Shown here: positions 48,955 through 59,116 of the stretch, piece after piece
Position numbering within the stretch: position 1 is the first letter of the stretch
How the letters are laid out: each line of letters opens with the position of its first letter
Assembly: GCA_945952315.1 (NCBI GenBank)
Contig: CAMFIE010000002.1
Coordinates: 124,001 to 188,000, forward strand
Direction: 5' to 3'
DNA length: 64,000 bases
From: an uncultured Rhizobium sp.
GTDB taxonomy: Bacteria > Pseudomonadota > Alphaproteobacteria > Rhizobiales > Rhizobiaceae
Program-made: the position numbers and the translations under genes
Notes under the pieces: generated by a model
The model's database searches: none
What the model was told of the DNA's origin: nothing
The model's input: the letters and a program-made list of their open reading frames with translations, nothing else

Positions 48955-48984
48955 AAAAGGCTGCGGCGAAAACCGCAGCCTTTT
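48955..48984. terminator. Bidirectional terminator between nucleoside hydrolase and ribokinase
   Basis: AAAAGGCTGCGG and CCGCAGCCTTTT form a 12-bp perfect stem around CGAAAA. A- and T-runs on both sides make it effective in both directions. Confidence 0.93.
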
Positions 48985-49007
48985 GTTTCGCCTTGAGAAG
49001 ATTGCTC

Positions 49008-49907
49008 TCAGAGCTCCTTTTCCACATCCGCTGCCTGCGGGATGGACGGCTGCGCACCAGCCTTCAGACACGAGAGCGATCCGGCGACCGCTGCGCGGCG
49101 CAGGGCCTTTTCGAAGGGAAGGCCGCTTTCGAGCGAGGCTGCGAAATAGCCGCAGAATGTATCACCGGCGCCAACCGTATCGACCGGCTCGATCTTCAGG
49201 CCCTTGGCGCGATAGATCTTTCCATCCCGCACTGCAACCACGCCATCGCCGCCGAGTGTCACGATCACCGTCTGGCGGGTCTCGGCATTCAGGGCAAGGA
49301 GTGCCTTTTCCCGTTCCTCGGACGAGAGCGAGTCGCGGCCGGCGAGCCTCTCGAATTCGGTTTCATTCGCAATCACCATATCCGCCTTGCGGCCAAGACG
49401 GGCTGCATCTTCCGTGAGCGGCGCGATATTGATGACGGTAATCACCCCGCGCGACCTGGCCGCATCAAGGGCTGCTTCGACGGCCGGAGCGGGCGTTTCG
49501 AGCTGGACCAGAAGATAGTCTCCCCTGGTCATTGAACCGACGGCTGCGCGCGCATCCTCGACGGAAACGGTTGCATTTGCACCGGGAACAACGGCGATCA
49601 TGTTTTCCCCGTCGCCGCCGACCAGAATGAGGGCTGTTCCGGTGGGGCTGGGCGAGGTCTTGACCCCGCGCATATCCACCGCTGCGACATGCATCATTGC
49701 CGTCGCCTGCGCGGCAAAGGGATCATCACCGACAGCGCCCACCATCCGCACGGGCGAACCCGCGCGCTTGGCGGCCAGCGCCTGATTCGCGCCCTTGCCA
49801 CCGGCCGCTGTGGAAAAGGACAGGCCCGCAACGGTTTCCCCCGGCTTCGGAAGTCTGGTCGTGGTGGTCACGAGGTCCATGTTGATGGAGCCGAGAACTG
49901 TAATCAT
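49008..49907 (-). CDS. rbsK: Ribokinase (PfkB family)
   Basis: A 299-residue sugar kinase phosphorylating ribose to ribose-5-phosphate. The N-terminal signature is GGKGANQALAAKRAG and the C-terminal PfkB signature is DTVGAGDTFCGYFAASLE, with Asp of GAGD as catalytic base. Start MITVLGSINMDLV at 49907 has GGCGGAAAA upstream; the frame extends 21 codons further. It lies about 50 nt after the rmuC stop... both on the minus strand. Paired with the convergent nucleoside hydrolase, it forms a small nucleoside-salvage unit. Confidence 0.9.
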   Translation of the reverse strand: MITVLGSINMDLVTTTTRLPKPGETVAGLSFSTAAGGKGANQALAAKRAGSPVRMVGAVGDDPFAAQATAMMHVAAVDMRGVKTSPSPTGTALILVGGDGENMIAVVPGANATVSVEDARAAVGSMTRGDYLLVQLETPAPAVEAALDAARSRGVITVINIAPLTEDAARLGRKADMVIANETEFERLAGRDSLSSEEREKALLALNAETRQTVIVTLGGDGVVAVRDGKIYRAKGLKIEPVDTVGAGDTFCGYFAASLESGLPFEKALRRAAVAGSLSCLKAGAQPSIPQAADVEKEL

Positions 49908-49956
49908 GGGGTTTTCCGCCGCTTCTATTGCTATGGGCAAAGACTGCCCGACTGGC

Positions 49957-51141
49957 TTACTCCTCGTCAACTACCCTTAGTCGCAAATTCCCGGTCCGAC
50001 TTTCGGCGAAACCGGTTTCCTTTCCGGGGCCGCTTTCCTTCCCTTCAATTGCAACGGCGGGCGAAAGATCAAGTTCGGCAATCTTTTCACCGCGGCGGTT
50101 GATGCGGGAGGATGACGTTGCAATCGCTTCCACATCCTTCTGCGTCTGGGCAAAGTGCCCCTGCAATTTCTGAACCCGCTCGTCGAGCCGGCCGAGATCC
50201 TGCATCAGGGCAGCGACTTCCGCCTGGATCAGATGGGCCTGTTCGCGCATGCGCTGATCTCGCAGGATCGCCTGCATCATCTGCACCGACAGCATCAGCA
50301 GCGAGGGTGAGACAATCATCACGCGTGCACGTTGCGCCTTCTGGACCACCGGCTCGAAACTCTCGTGCAGGTCGGCAAAGATCGCCTCGGAGGGCACGAA
50401 CAGAAACGCGTTGTCCTGTGTCTCGCCGGGGATCAGATATTTTTCCGCAATGGTCCGGATATGGACGTCCATGTCGCGTCGGAATTGCTGGGCGGCGAAC
50501 TGCCGGCGTTCGGGCTCGCGCGCATCGCGATACGCATTCCAGCCCTCAAGCGGAAATTTCGCATCGACCACCAGAGAAGGCAGGCCATTCGGCATTGTTA
50601 TCACGCAATCCGGGCGCGTGCCGTTCGAGAGTGTGGCCTGAAAGGCGTAAGCTCCGATGGGCAACGCATCGGCGATGATCGCCTCCATTCGCACCTGCCC
50701 GAAGGCACCACGCGTCTGCTTGTTGGCAAGAATGGCCTGAAGGCCCGCCATGTCGCGGGCGAGGGTCTGAATATTGTTCTGTGCCGCATCGATCAGCGCC
50801 AGCCGCTCCTGCAGGCCCTGCAGGTTGCGATGGGTGGCTTCCGCCTGCGCGTGCAGTGTCGATCCGATCCGTCCAGTCATGCCATCCAGCCGTTCGCCCA
50901 GCGCCCGGTTGAGCTCCGCCTGCTGCTGTCCGAAGATTTCGCTCATCGAGGCAAGGCGTCCCTGAAGTGCCGCATGCGACTGCAAAATCGCTTCCATCGC
51001 CCCCTCCTGGCGGCGCAATCGCCCTGTTAGCAACAGCAGGGCCGCTAACAAGAGTAGGAGAATGAACGCTGAAGTGGTGATGATTGCCGGGCTGGAAAGC
51101 CACTGGTGGAACGCATCTGCGGGGAAATATTGTTCGGCCAT
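49957..51141 (-). CDS. rmuC: DNA recombination protein RmuC homologue
   Basis: A 394-residue protein with an N-terminal membrane helix (about 19-39, IITTSAFILLLLLAALLLLTG), a long coiled coil (about 45-130) and the RmuC nuclease-like domain (MEAIIADALPIGAYAFQ, LVVDAKFPLEGWNAYRDA, MIVSPSLLMLSVQMMQAIL). The family limits inversions between short repeats in E. coli. The last about 60 residues are low-complexity. In rhizobia rmuC normally lies next to def-fmt; here the two are separated by the chemoreceptor gene on the other strand. Confidence 0.92.
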   Translation of the reverse strand: MAEQYFPADAFHQWLSSPAIITTSAFILLLLLAALLLLTGRLRRQEGAMEAILQSHAALQGRLASMSEIFGQQQAELNRALGERLDGMTGRIGSTLHAQAEATHRNLQGLQERLALIDAAQNNIQTLARDMAGLQAILANKQTRGAFGQVRMEAIIADALPIGAYAFQATLSNGTRPDCVITMPNGLPSLVVDAKFPLEGWNAYRDAREPERRQFAAQQFRRDMDVHIRTIAEKYLIPGETQDNAFLFVPSEAIFADLHESFEPVVQKAQRARVMIVSPSLLMLSVQMMQAILRDQRMREQAHLIQAEVAALMQDLGRLDERVQKLQGHFAQTQKDVEAIATSSSRINRRGEKIAELDLSPAVAIEGKESGPGKETGFAESRTGNLRLRVVDEE

Positions 51142-51395
51142 CGGCCCTTCGTTGCAAACTGGAGGAAAGGAATGCGAGATCAAAACATGAACACTATCAC
51201 AATTCAAGTCGTCGGAAAGAAAAAATATCCTGCGCGTGCCGTCATGCAGATCTGTGCTTGCCCGTTATTTCCGGAAATGCAGGGTAAAAAGTCGCAGTCT
51301 GTAGTTAAGTGTGATTTTACCAAGTCGTATTGATTATAGTTAATAATAGATATTTGCATCTGCAGATTTTGCAGGCTTAGGCAGGACAATTGTCG

Positions 51396-52919
51396 ATGGC
51401 GCAGCCGGACAGGAAGCACGATCTCGAAGGGCGGCTGGATTTCATCGGCCTGGATGCGGCAGCGCGTGAGCGTCTGCACAGTATCAGCCCGGTGATCGAT
51501 GAAAGCATGGATGCGGCGCTTGATCTTTTCTACGCCAAGATCCGTTCGGTTCCCGAGACGGCACGCTTTTTCAGCAACGAAGCGCATACAAGACATGCCA
51601 AGCAGAAGCAGATCGAGCATTGGCAGGCTGTGGCCAGCGGTCTGTTCGATGAAAGCTATGTGGAGAAGGTTGGCGTTATCGGTGCGACCCACGCGCGGAT
51701 CGGGCTGGAGCCACGCTGGTATATCGGCGGCTATGGCCTTTTGCTGGAGCAGATGGTGCATGCGGTGATCGAAAGGCGCTGGCCGTCCCGTTTCGGTCGA
51801 GCCAAGGCGCCGAAACTCGCCGCTGAAGTGGCGGTGGTTGTAAAGGCCGCCATTCTCGATATGGACTACTCGATTTCGGTTTATCTGGAGCGGCTTCAGG
51901 AAGAGCGGGAACTGGCCGAGGAATCCCGTCGCCAGACGGAAAAGCAGCAGAGCGAGGCGCTTGCCGCTCTGACCGCGGCGCTCGGTGCCCTCTCCAGAGG
52001 CGATCTCGAGAACCGGATGGAACAATCACTCGCCGACGATTTCGCGGCGATGGTGACCGACTATAACCACGCCGCAGAGCGTCTCCGCTCCACCTTGTCC
52101 ACCGTGCGCAACGCCGCTGAACAGATTCTGCAGAGTACGTCAAACATTGCCGAGGCGACCGATGATCTCGCCCAGCGCACCGAGCGGCAGGCGACCGGCC
52201 TCAAGCAAAGCACGGCCGCCCTTCAGGATCTGACCGGAACCGTCGGCACGACGGCCGAAGGCGCGCGCAAGGCCTCCGATGTGGTCGGCGAGGCGCTGTC
52301 GGAAGCGCGCGCGTCCGGCGTCGTGGTCACCAGGGCTGTCGATGCCATGGGAGAGATCGAAAAGTCGTCGGATGAAATTTCGAAAATCATCGGCGTGATC
52401 GACGAGATTGCCTTCCAGACCAATCTGCTCGCGCTGAATGCCGGTGTCGAGGCAGCCCGTGCGGGCGAGGCGGGACGGGGCTTTGCCGTTGTGGCACAGG
52501 AGGTGCGCGGCCTTGCCCAGCGCTGCGCCAGCGCCGCCCAGGAGATCAAGCAGCTCATTTCGCAAAGCACGATGCAGGTGCAGAATGGGGTAGATCTCGT
52601 CAACGAGACGGGCTCCGCTTTGCAAAACATCATTGGCCGTATCGGCGATATCAACACGATCGTGTCGACAATTGCATCTGCTGCCGCCAGCCAGTCCGGC
52701 GGCCTGAAGGAAGTCAGCGCTGCAGTGATGAATATGGATTCGATCACCCAGCAGAATGCGAGCATGGTGGAACACAGCTCGCAGCAGACCAATCATCTGA
52801 GAGCGGAAGTGGAGCGGCTGGTGGCGGCCCTTCGTGGCTTCCGCACCCGCAGCGCAGAACGGCTTGCCGAAGATGCGGTCACCGGCGGCTATGCGGCCCG
52901 CATGGCGAAAAAGGCCTGA
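51396..52919 (+). CDS. Globin-coupled methyl-accepting chemotaxis protein (HemAT-like, soluble)
   Basis: A 507-residue receptor. Residues about 8-170 are a sensor globin; the proximal heme ligand is His99 in [19 protein letters not shown], the family motif. No membrane helix exists, so it should be cytosolic. A linker helix leads to the MCP signalling domain (about 230-490), whose hairpin tip reads [33 protein letters not shown]. There is no C-terminal CheR-binding pentapeptide. Such receptors sense oxygen. ATG 51396 is 9 nt from AGGA; TTG 51390 is too close. AT-rich leader precedes it. Confidence 0.93.
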   Translation: MAQPDRKHDLEGRLDFIGLDAAARERLHSISPVIDESMDAALDLFYAKIRSVPETARFFSNEAHTRHAKQKQIEHWQAVASGLFDESYVEKVGVIGATHARIGLEPRWYIGGYGLLLEQMVHAVIERRWPSRFGRAKAPKLAAEVAVVVKAAILDMDYSISVYLERLQEERELAEESRRQTEKQQSEALAALTAALGALSRGDLENRMEQSLADDFAAMVTDYNHAAERLRSTLSTVRNAAEQILQSTSNIAEATDDLAQRTERQATGLKQSTAALQDLTGTVGTTAEGARKASDVVGEALSEARASGVVVTRAVDAMGEIEKSSDEISKIIGVIDEIAFQTNLLALNAGVEAARAGEAGRGFAVVAQEVRGLAQRCASAAQEIKQLISQSTMQVQNGVDLVNETGSALQNIIGRIGDINTIVSTIASAAASQSGGLKEVSAAVMNMDSITQQNASMVEHSSQQTNHLRAEVERLVAALRGFRTRSAERLAEDAVTGGYAARMAKKA

Positions 52920-52988
52920 GCAAAAAATGGCAGTTTCAGGCCCGGCCGATAATTCCCTTGGCGGGAAAGATCGGCTATGGGGAGTGCC

Positions 52989-53501
52989 ATGACGATCAAA
53001 CCGCTTATCATCCTGCCGGATCCGCTGCTGCGCGAGGTATCGAAGCCCGTGGAGCGGATCGATTCCGATGCCCTGAAGCTTGCCGACGACATGCTGGAAA
53101 CCATGTATGATGCGCCGGGCATCGGGCTTGCCGCCATCCAGATCGGCGTTCCGCGCCGCCTGCTTGTGATCGACGTGTCGAAAGAGGGCGAGGAAAAGAC
53201 GCCGCTCGTGGTGTTCAACCCGGTCATTGTCTCCTCCTCCGATGCGCGCTCGACCTATGAGGAAGGCTGCCTTTCCATTCCGGATTACTATGCGGAGGTC
53301 GAGCGCCCCGCTGCTGTCACGGTCAATTATGTGGATCGGGCGGGCAAGGAACAAGTGCTTGAGGCGGATGGTCTGCTTGCGACCTGCCTGCAGCATGAGA
53401 TCGATCATCTGAACGGCGTTCTGTTCATCGACCATATTTCCCGTCTGAAACGGGACATGGTCATCCGCAAATTCACCAAGGCGGCGAAGGGCAAGCTCTA
53501 A
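52989..53501 (+). CDS. def: Peptide deformylase
   Basis: A 170-residue iron/zinc hydrolase removing the formyl group from nascent proteins. All three motifs are present: [10 protein letters not shown] (motif 1), EEGCLSIPD (motif 2, metal Cys) and QHEIDHLNG (motif 3, HExxH). ATG 52989 has GGGGAG 5 nt upstream. It is first in the def-fmt-truA run, with fmt 41 nt downstream. Confidence 0.97.
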   Translation: MTIKPLIILPDPLLREVSKPVERIDSDALKLADDMLETMYDAPGIGLAAIQIGVPRRLLVIDVSKEGEEKTPLVVFNPVIVSSSDARSTYEEGCLSIPDYYAEVERPAAVTVNYVDRAGKEQVLEADGLLATCLQHEIDHLNGVLFIDHISRLKRDMVIRKFTKAAKGKL

Positions 53502-53542
53502 GGGCTTGGCAACCGGACCCCACACGGCACGGACGGATTGCG

Positions 53543-54478
53543 ATGGCTCTCAGGATTGTCTTCATGGGCACCCCCGATTTTGCCGCAGCCACGCTGGATG
53601 CGCTGGTGAAGGCCGGTCATCAGGTGGTGGCCGCCTATTCGCAGCCGCCCCGACCCGGTGGTCGCCGCGGGCTGGAACTGCAGAAGTCGCCGGTCCATCA
53701 GAAGGCCGAAGCGCTCGGTATTCCCGTATTCACGCCCCTGAATTTCAAGGCGGAAGAAAACAGGGCGGCTTTTGCCGCGCATGGTGCCGATGTCGCCGTC
53801 GTTGTCGCCTATGGTCTGCTTTTGCCGGAGGCGGTGCTCAACGCGCCACGCCTCGGCTGTTACAATGGTCATGCCTCGCTTCTGCCGCGCTGGCGGGGTG
53901 CGGCCCCCATCCAGCGTGCGATCATGGCGGGTGACCGAGAAACCGGTGTGATGGTGATGAAGATGGACAAGGGGCTGGATACCGGCCCGGTTGCCGCGAC
54001 CGTCCGCGTGCCGATTGCCGCTGATATGACCGCAGGCGCGCTGCATGATGCGCTGATGACGGCGGGCGCCGATCTGATGGTCGAGGCCATGGAGCAGCTG
54101 GAAAGAGGCGCGCTTGTGGTTGTGCCGCAGGCGGCAGAGGGCGTGCTTTACGCCGCAAAGATTGACAAGGCGGAAGCCCGCCTCGATTTCAACCGGCCGG
54201 CATCCGAGGTTCACAACCATATCCGCGGCCTTTCGCCCTTTCCGGGAACCTGGTTCGAGATCGGCGCTGGCGACAAGGCCGAGCGGGTAAAGGTGCTTTC
54301 TGCGGAAAAGGCGGAAGGGCAGGGTGAGGCTGGAACCTTCATCGACGATCAGGGCACGATTGCCTGCGCCGAAGGGGCGATCCGCTTCACCCGGCTGCAG
54401 AAGGCGGGTGGCAAGCCGCTCGCGATTGCGGATTTCCTACGCGGCACACCGCTTGTCCGCGGCATGAAGGTCTCCTGA
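53543..54478 (+). CDS. fmt: Methionyl-tRNA formyltransferase
   Basis: A 311-residue enzyme that formylates initiator Met-tRNA, pairing with Def. The N-terminal Rossmann-like domain has [18 protein letters not shown] and the catalytic [18 protein letters not shown]. The C-terminal OB-fold domain follows about residue 205. Its stop overlaps truA by one base (TGATG), showing coupled translation. Confidence 0.97.
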   Translation: MALRIVFMGTPDFAAATLDALVKAGHQVVAAYSQPPRPGGRRGLELQKSPVHQKAEALGIPVFTPLNFKAEENRAAFAAHGADVAVVVAYGLLLPEAVLNAPRLGCYNGHASLLPRWRGAAPIQRAIMAGDRETGVMVMKMDKGLDTGPVAATVRVPIAADMTAGALHDALMTAGADLMVEAMEQLERGALVVVPQAAEGVLYAAKIDKAEARLDFNRPASEVHNHIRGLSPFPGTWFEIGAGDKAERVKVLSAEKAEGQGEAGTFIDDQGTIACAEGAIRFTRLQKAGGKPLAIADFLRGTPLVRGMKVS

Positions 54479-55242
54479 TGCCGCGCTACCGTCTCCTCGT
54501 CGAATATGACGGCACGCCCTATGTCGGTTGGCAGCGGCAGGAAAACGGCGCGTCCGTTCAGGGCGCGCTCGAAAAGGCGGTGCTGTCGCTGACCGGCGAG
54601 ACGGTCTCGATCCGCGGGGCGGGACGGACCGATTCCGGCGTGCATGCCACAGGCCAGGTGGCGCATGTGGACCTTACGCGCGCCTGGGCCGGGCCGAAGC
54701 TGCGCAATGCGCTCAATGCCCATCTCGGCATGGCCGGGGAGCGGATCTCAGTTGTGGCCGCGATTGACGTGCCGGACACATTCGACGCCCGCTTTTCGGC
54801 CATTCGCAGGCATTATCTCTACCGCATCATCAACCGGCCTTCGCCGCTCGCGCTGGAGAAAAACCGGGCCTGGTGGGTGCCGAAGGCGCTCGATGCCGGG
54901 GCGATGCATGAGGCGGCGCAGCGGCTCGTCGGACAGCATGATTTCACGAGTTTCCGCTCCGTGCATTGTCAGGCGGCAAGCCCGGTTCGAACGCTTGACC
55001 GTCTGGATGTCAGCCGCACGGGTGACCTCATCGAAATCCGCGCCACGGCGCAGAGTTTCCTGCACAACCAGATCCGCTCCTTCGCCGGAACGCTGAAGCT
55101 TGCAGGCGAGGGGAAGTGGACGGCCGATGACGTACAGGCCGTTCTTGAAGCGCGCGACCGCAAGGCCTGTGGCCCGGTTGCGCCGCCGGAGGGGCTTTAT
55201 TTCCTGCAGGTCGATTATCCGGATGATGTTGCCGGGCCCTGA
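54478..55242 (+). CDS. truA: tRNA pseudouridine synthase A
   Basis: A 254-residue pseudouridine synthase for tRNA positions 38-40. It starts [21 protein letters not shown], and the catalytic aspartate lies in [20 protein letters not shown]. The C-terminal [12 protein letters not shown]-type motif ([18 protein letters not shown]) is present. It overlaps fmt by one base and converges on the membrane-protein gene 3 nt beyond its stop. Confidence 0.97.
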   Translation: MPRYRLLVEYDGTPYVGWQRQENGASVQGALEKAVLSLTGETVSIRGAGRTDSGVHATGQVAHVDLTRAWAGPKLRNALNAHLGMAGERISVVAAIDVPDTFDARFSAIRRHYLYRIINRPSPLALEKNRAWWVPKALDAGAMHEAAQRLVGQHDFTSFRSVHCQAASPVRTLDRLDVSRTGDLIEIRATAQSFLHNQIRSFAGTLKLAGEGKWTADDVQAVLEARDRKACGPVAPPEGLYFLQVDYPDDVAGP

Positions 55243-55245
55243 AGA

Positions 55246-55842
55246 TCAGGGCTGGGCGATGCCCAGATAGCGGTCCACCCAGTCGGTGAGAAACAGCACC
55301 GGCACGATCTGCCCCAGAATAAGGGCAACGGAAAGTGCTGCACTTGGACCGCAGATCATGCGGAACAGGCGGTCGAGCGCCGCGACCAGCGAAGTCAGTG
55401 TCAGCAGCCAGAAAAAGGCAATAATTCCCGGCGCCTGTGGCAGCAGGAAGGCGAGGATCAGCAGAAAGCCGTTGGCATAGGAAACCGGGACCGACAGCCA
55501 GTTCAGCACACTTACCAGCGGATTGAAGCATTCACCGCGGCCGGCAATCACCAGGACAAGGCCGGTAAAGAGCACCGGCACCATCCAGCCGACCGCTTCC
55601 GAAAGCGCCAGCCGGAACATGAAGAGGCCGCCCGCTTCGGTGCCCGGCGGCATCGCGGCCACGTAACCGGCACGGATCCAGAGCCAGGAAAGGATCATCG
55701 GCGGCAGGCACCAGAGAATTGCCCAGAACGAGCGCAGGCTGCCGCGCGCGGTGAGATCCAGAAAGCGACCGCCCTCGGGATCACTTTTCACCAGCATCCA
55801 GAGACCGCGCATATAGGTGCGGACTTCCTCAAGCCCCGGCAT
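55246..55842 (-). CDS. Uncharacterised multi-pass membrane protein
   Basis: A 198-residue protein with about five hydrophobic helices (for example [35 protein letters not shown] and [23 protein letters not shown]). I recognise no functional motif. The start [17 protein letters not shown] at 55842 overlaps the end of dapE by 14 nt, so it is translationally coupled to dapE. The dapE-membrane protein-truA layout recurs in rhizobia, which supports a real conserved gene of unknown role. Confidence 0.8.
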   Translation of the reverse strand: MPGLEEVRTYMRGLWMLVKSDPEGGRFLDLTARGSLRSFWAILWCLPPMILSWLWIRAGYVAAMPPGTEAGGLFMFRLALSEAVGWMVPVLFTGLVLVIAGRGECFNPLVSVLNWLSVPVSYANGFLLILAFLLPQAPGIIAFFWLLTLTSLVAALDRLFRMICGPSAALSVALILGQIVPVLFLTDWVDRYLGIAQP

Positions 55843-57022
55843 GCGCAAACCACTGTTCAACGAAGGCGAGATAGATGCGGGTGAGTTCTTCAAGTTCAGC
55901 CACCGGCACCCGCTCATCGACCATATGCATGGTCTGGCCGACGAGGCCAAATTCCACCACCGGGCAATAATCCTTGATATAGCGGGCATCCGAGGTTCCG
56001 CCGGTGGTCGAGAGCTTCGGCTCGCGCCCGGTCACGGTCTGGATGGCGCCCGAAAGCGAGGCGATCAGCTCGTTGTTGCGGGTGAGAAACACATGGCTCG
56101 GGCGCTCCGCCCAGGACAATTCGTAGCGCACCGGATCGCGACCCGGGCGCAACGGACCGTCGCCGGCTGCCTTGTCCAGCCTGCGGATGATTTCCGCCTG
56201 CAGGCTTTCGGCCGTCCAGGTGTCGTTGAAGCGGATGTTGAAGCTCGCGCTTGCCTTTGCCGGAATGACATTGGTGGCAGCGTTGCCGACATCCACGCTC
56301 GTCACTTCCATGTTCGATGGCTGGAAGTCTTCCGTGCCGTGATCCATCGGCGGATGCATCAGCGCGGTGGTGAGCTGCAACAGGCCGCGCACCGGATTGT
56401 CGGCCAGATGCGGATAGGCCGCATGGCCCTGCACGCCATGAACGGTGATCTTGCCGGACAGCGAGCCGCGGCGGCCGATCTTGATCATGTCGCCGAGCTG
56501 CTCGGGATTGGTGGGTTCGCCGACCAGGCAGGCATCCCAGCGCTCGCCGCGCGCGGCGGCCCATTCGAGAAGCTTTACCGTGCCATTGATCGCCGGGCCT
56601 TCCTCGTCGCCGGTAATCAGGAACGAAAGCGAACCGGGCAGGGTCCCGTGCTTTTCCAGATAGCGGGCAATGGCTGCAGCAAAGCAGGCAACGCCGCCTT
56701 TCATATCCACCGCGCCGCGGCCATAGAGCACGCCGTTGGAGATCACTGCGGCAAAGGGCGGATGCGTCCAGGATGTCTCGTCACCCACCGGCACCACGTC
56801 CGTATGTCCGGCAAACATCAGATGCGGGCCATCGGTCCCGAGGCGCGCATAGAGGTTTTCAATATCGGGCGTGCCATCTTCCGCCATGATCATGCGGCTC
56901 ACCGCAAAGCCCATCGGCTCCAGCATCCGGGCAAGGGCATCGAGGGCACCGCCTTCGGCAGGGGTAACAGAGGGGCAGCGGATGAGCGCCTGAAGATTGG
57001 CGACGGGATCGGTGACGGACAT
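55829..57022 (-). CDS. dapE: Succinyl-diaminopimelate desuccinylase
   Basis: A 397-residue M20-family dinuclear zinc hydrolase of lysine/peptidoglycan precursor synthesis. Metal ligands lie in [26 protein letters not shown] and [24 protein letters not shown] is a late family motif. The start [21 protein letters not shown] at 57022 fits the family, while the frame extends upstream without support. It lies 122 nt after dapD, which acts earlier in the same succinylase pathway. Confidence 0.95.
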   Translation of the reverse strand: MSVTDPVANLQALIRCPSVTPAEGGALDALARMLEPMGFAVSRMIMAEDGTPDIENLYARLGTDGPHLMFAGHTDVVPVGDETSWTHPPFAAVISNGVLYGRGAVDMKGGVACFAAAIARYLEKHGTLPGSLSFLITGDEEGPAINGTVKLLEWAAARGERWDACLVGEPTNPEQLGDMIKIGRRGSLSGKITVHGVQGHAAYPHLADNPVRGLLQLTTALMHPPMDHGTEDFQPSNMEVTSVDVGNAATNVIPAKASASFNIRFNDTWTAESLQAEIIRRLDKAAGDGPLRPGRDPVRYELSWAERPSHVFLTRNNELIASLSGAIQTVTGREPKLSTTGGTSDARYIKDYCPVVEFGLVGQTMHMVDERVPVAELEELTRIYLAFVEQWFAHAGA

Positions 57023-57144
57023 GAGGCTCTTATGCTTCCGGCATGATTTACAGGTGGCCGCAAAATGCAGCGGCGGGCAGCTTTTCACAAGCCCCCGCCG
57101 CAAAGTCTTCACTTCGGTTCTTGCCGTCAGATGGCTGAGGATGA

Positions 57145-58005
57145 TCAGTCGCGAAGCAGTTCGTTGATGCCGGTCTTGGAGCGGGTCTTTTCGTCGACAC
57201 GCTTGACGATGACCGCGCAATAGAGGTTCGGCGCGGGCTGGCCATTCGCCATCGGCGCATTGCCGGACGGCATCGAGCCTGCGACCACGACGGAATAGGG
57301 CGGCACTTCGCCATACATCACTTCGCCGGTCGCGCGGTCGACGATCTTGGTCGACTTGCCGATGAAGACGCCCATGCCGAGCACCGAGCCTTCGCGCACG
57401 ATGCAGCCTTCCACCACTTCGGAGCGGGCGCCGATGAAGCAATTGTCCTCGATGATGGTCGGACCGGCTTGCATCGGTTCCAGCACGCCACCGATGCCGA
57501 CGCCGCCGGACAGATGCACATTCTTGCCGATCTGCGCGCAGGAACCGACGGTCGCCCAGGTATCGACCATGGTGTTTTCGCCGACATAGGCACCGAGATT
57601 GACGAAGGAGGGCATCAGCACCGCACCCGGCGCGATGAAGGCCGAGCGGCGCACGATGCAGTTCGGCACGGCGCGGAAGCCCGCCTTTTCGAACTCGTTG
57701 GCGCTCCAGCCGTCAAACTTCGGGGGCACCTTGTCCCACCAGTTGGCTTCGCCCGGGCCACCCTTGATGATTTCCATCGGGGTCAGACGGAAGGAAAGCA
57801 GCACGGCCTTCTTCAGCCACTGGTTGACCGTCCAGGTGCCGTCTTCGCCCCGATTGGCCACACGTACCTTGCCGCTGTCGAGCAGGTTCAGCGCGGTTTC
57901 CACGGCATCGCGGGCCTCGCCGCGGGTGGAGGTGTTGATGCTGTCACGGTTTTCGAAGGCGGCGTCGATAACCTTTTCCAGGGATGCGAGATCAGCAGCG
58001 CTCAT
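57145..58005 (-). CDS. dapD: Tetrahydrodipicolinate N-succinyltransferase
   Basis: A 286-residue left-handed beta-helix transferase that succinylates tetrahydrodipicolinate. The hexapeptide-repeat domain (about 110-240) includes [30 protein letters not shown] and [13 protein letters not shown], typical of DapD. It ends [17 protein letters not shown]. Together with dapE it shows that this organism uses the succinylase route to meso-diaminopimelate. Confidence 0.97.
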   Translation of the reverse strand: MSAADLASLEKVIDAAFENRDSINTSTRGEARDAVETALNLLDSGKVRVANRGEDGTWTVNQWLKKAVLLSFRLTPMEIIKGGPGEANWWDKVPPKFDGWSANEFEKAGFRAVPNCIVRRSAFIAPGAVLMPSFVNLGAYVGENTMVDTWATVGSCAQIGKNVHLSGGVGIGGVLEPMQAGPTIIEDNCFIGARSEVVEGCIVREGSVLGMGVFIGKSTKIVDRATGEVMYGEVPPYSVVVAGSMPSGNAPMANGQPAPNLYCAVIVKRVDEKTRSKTGINELLRD

Positions 58006-58141
58006 GGGAATTCCTTAAACTTCGGGCTCTAATGTGAAGGGGTTCCAGGCAAGGTCCGTCGCCGGACTGTTGCCAATGCTCTAAGGGACACGCCTTTGGG
58101 CGTCAATGTGATTCGCCGACAGGACTGACAGGGATTCCGAC

Positions 58142-59005
58142 ATGGCAAAGTTGAAGAACGGGAAATTGCGGCGCAAGGACGGGGTGTGGGACCCGCTGAA
58201 GTCCAATGTCGCCGACAAGAAGGGCGCGGCGGTCGTGCCGAAGACCCCGCAATCGGAATCGCCCTCCTACCGCCTTGCCTATGTGGATGATGACTTCATG
58301 TCGCGCGAGGAGCTCAGGCCGATCCGTCTTCAGCTGGAATTGCTGAAGCCCGAGATGATCCTGACCGAACGCGGGGTGAAATCCACGGTGGTGATGTTCG
58401 GCGGTGCGCGCATTCCCGAACCCGGCAAGGATGCCTGGGCGGCGAAGAATGATGTGCAGCGCGCCAATCTTACCCGCGCTTCGGTCTATTATGACGAGGC
58501 GCGCGAATTTGCCCGGCTCTGCTCCACCCGGGCGGCAACCTTCGGCTATCAGGAATATCTGATCGTGACCGGCGGTGGGCCGGGCGTGATGGAGGCGGGA
58601 AACCGGGGCGCGGCCGATGTCGGCGCGCCCTCCATCGGGTTGAATATCGTTCTGCCGCACGAGCAGGCGCCGAATGCCTATGTGACGCCGGAATTTTCCT
58701 TCAACTTCCACTATTTCGCGATCCGCAAGATGCATTTCATGATGCGGGCGAAGGCCGTGACCGTGTTTCCGGGCGGTTTCGGCACCATGGACGAGCTGTT
58801 CGAGACGCTGACGCTGATCCAGACCGGGCGCATGGCGCGCATACCGCTCATCCTGTTCGGCGAGCGGTTCTGGCGCGAAATCATCGACTTCGATTCGCTT
58901 GCCGATTTCGGCACGATCTCGCCGGATGATCTGGCGCTGATCTCTTTCGTGGATACGGCTGCGGAAGCCTGGAAGATCATCGCCGATTTCTACGAGATCG
59001 ACTGA
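58142..59005 (+). CDS. LOG family protein (TIGR00730-type Rossmann fold)
   Basis: A 287-residue protein with the LOG signatures GGGPGVMEAGNRGA and PGGFGTMDELFE. Plant and bacterial LOG enzymes are cytokinin riboside 5'-monophosphate phosphoribohydrolases; many bacterial members cleave nucleotide monophosphates. This is the longer subgroup with an N-terminal extension of about 75 residues, so the substrate should not be assumed. It is divergent from dapD and ends at a strong terminator. Confidence 0.9.
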   Translation: MAKLKNGKLRRKDGVWDPLKSNVADKKGAAVVPKTPQSESPSYRLAYVDDDFMSREELRPIRLQLELLKPEMILTERGVKSTVVMFGGARIPEPGKDAWAAKNDVQRANLTRASVYYDEAREFARLCSTRAATFGYQEYLIVTGGGPGVMEAGNRGAADVGAPSIGLNIVLPHEQAPNAYVTPEFSFNFHYFAIRKMHFMMRAKAVTVFPGGFGTMDELFETLTLIQTGRMARIPLILFGERFWREIIDFDSLADFGTISPDDLALISFVDTAAEAWKIIADFYEID

Positions 59006-59019
59006 TGTCCCTGAAATGC

Positions 59020-59060
59020 AAAGCCCGCCCCGGATTTTCATGTCCGGGGCGGGCTTTTTT
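59020..59060 (+). terminator. Strong terminator after the LOG gene
   Basis: A 15-bp stem (59020-59034 with 59043-59057, perfect) rich in GC, loop of 8 nt, followed by a T-run to 59060. An A-run on the left also allows minus-strand function for the EF-hand gene. Confidence 0.92.
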
Positions 59061-59116
59061 GCGGGCAGGTTCTGGCGACGACCCTGCCCTTGGGGGAGGG
59101 GTTGTGGGGGAAGGTG

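Noticed and set aside
52989-53501. Unusual Ile in deformylase motif 1 ([10 protein letters not shown])
   Set aside because: The position is variable in the family consensus GxGxAAxQ, and metal-binding motifs are intact.
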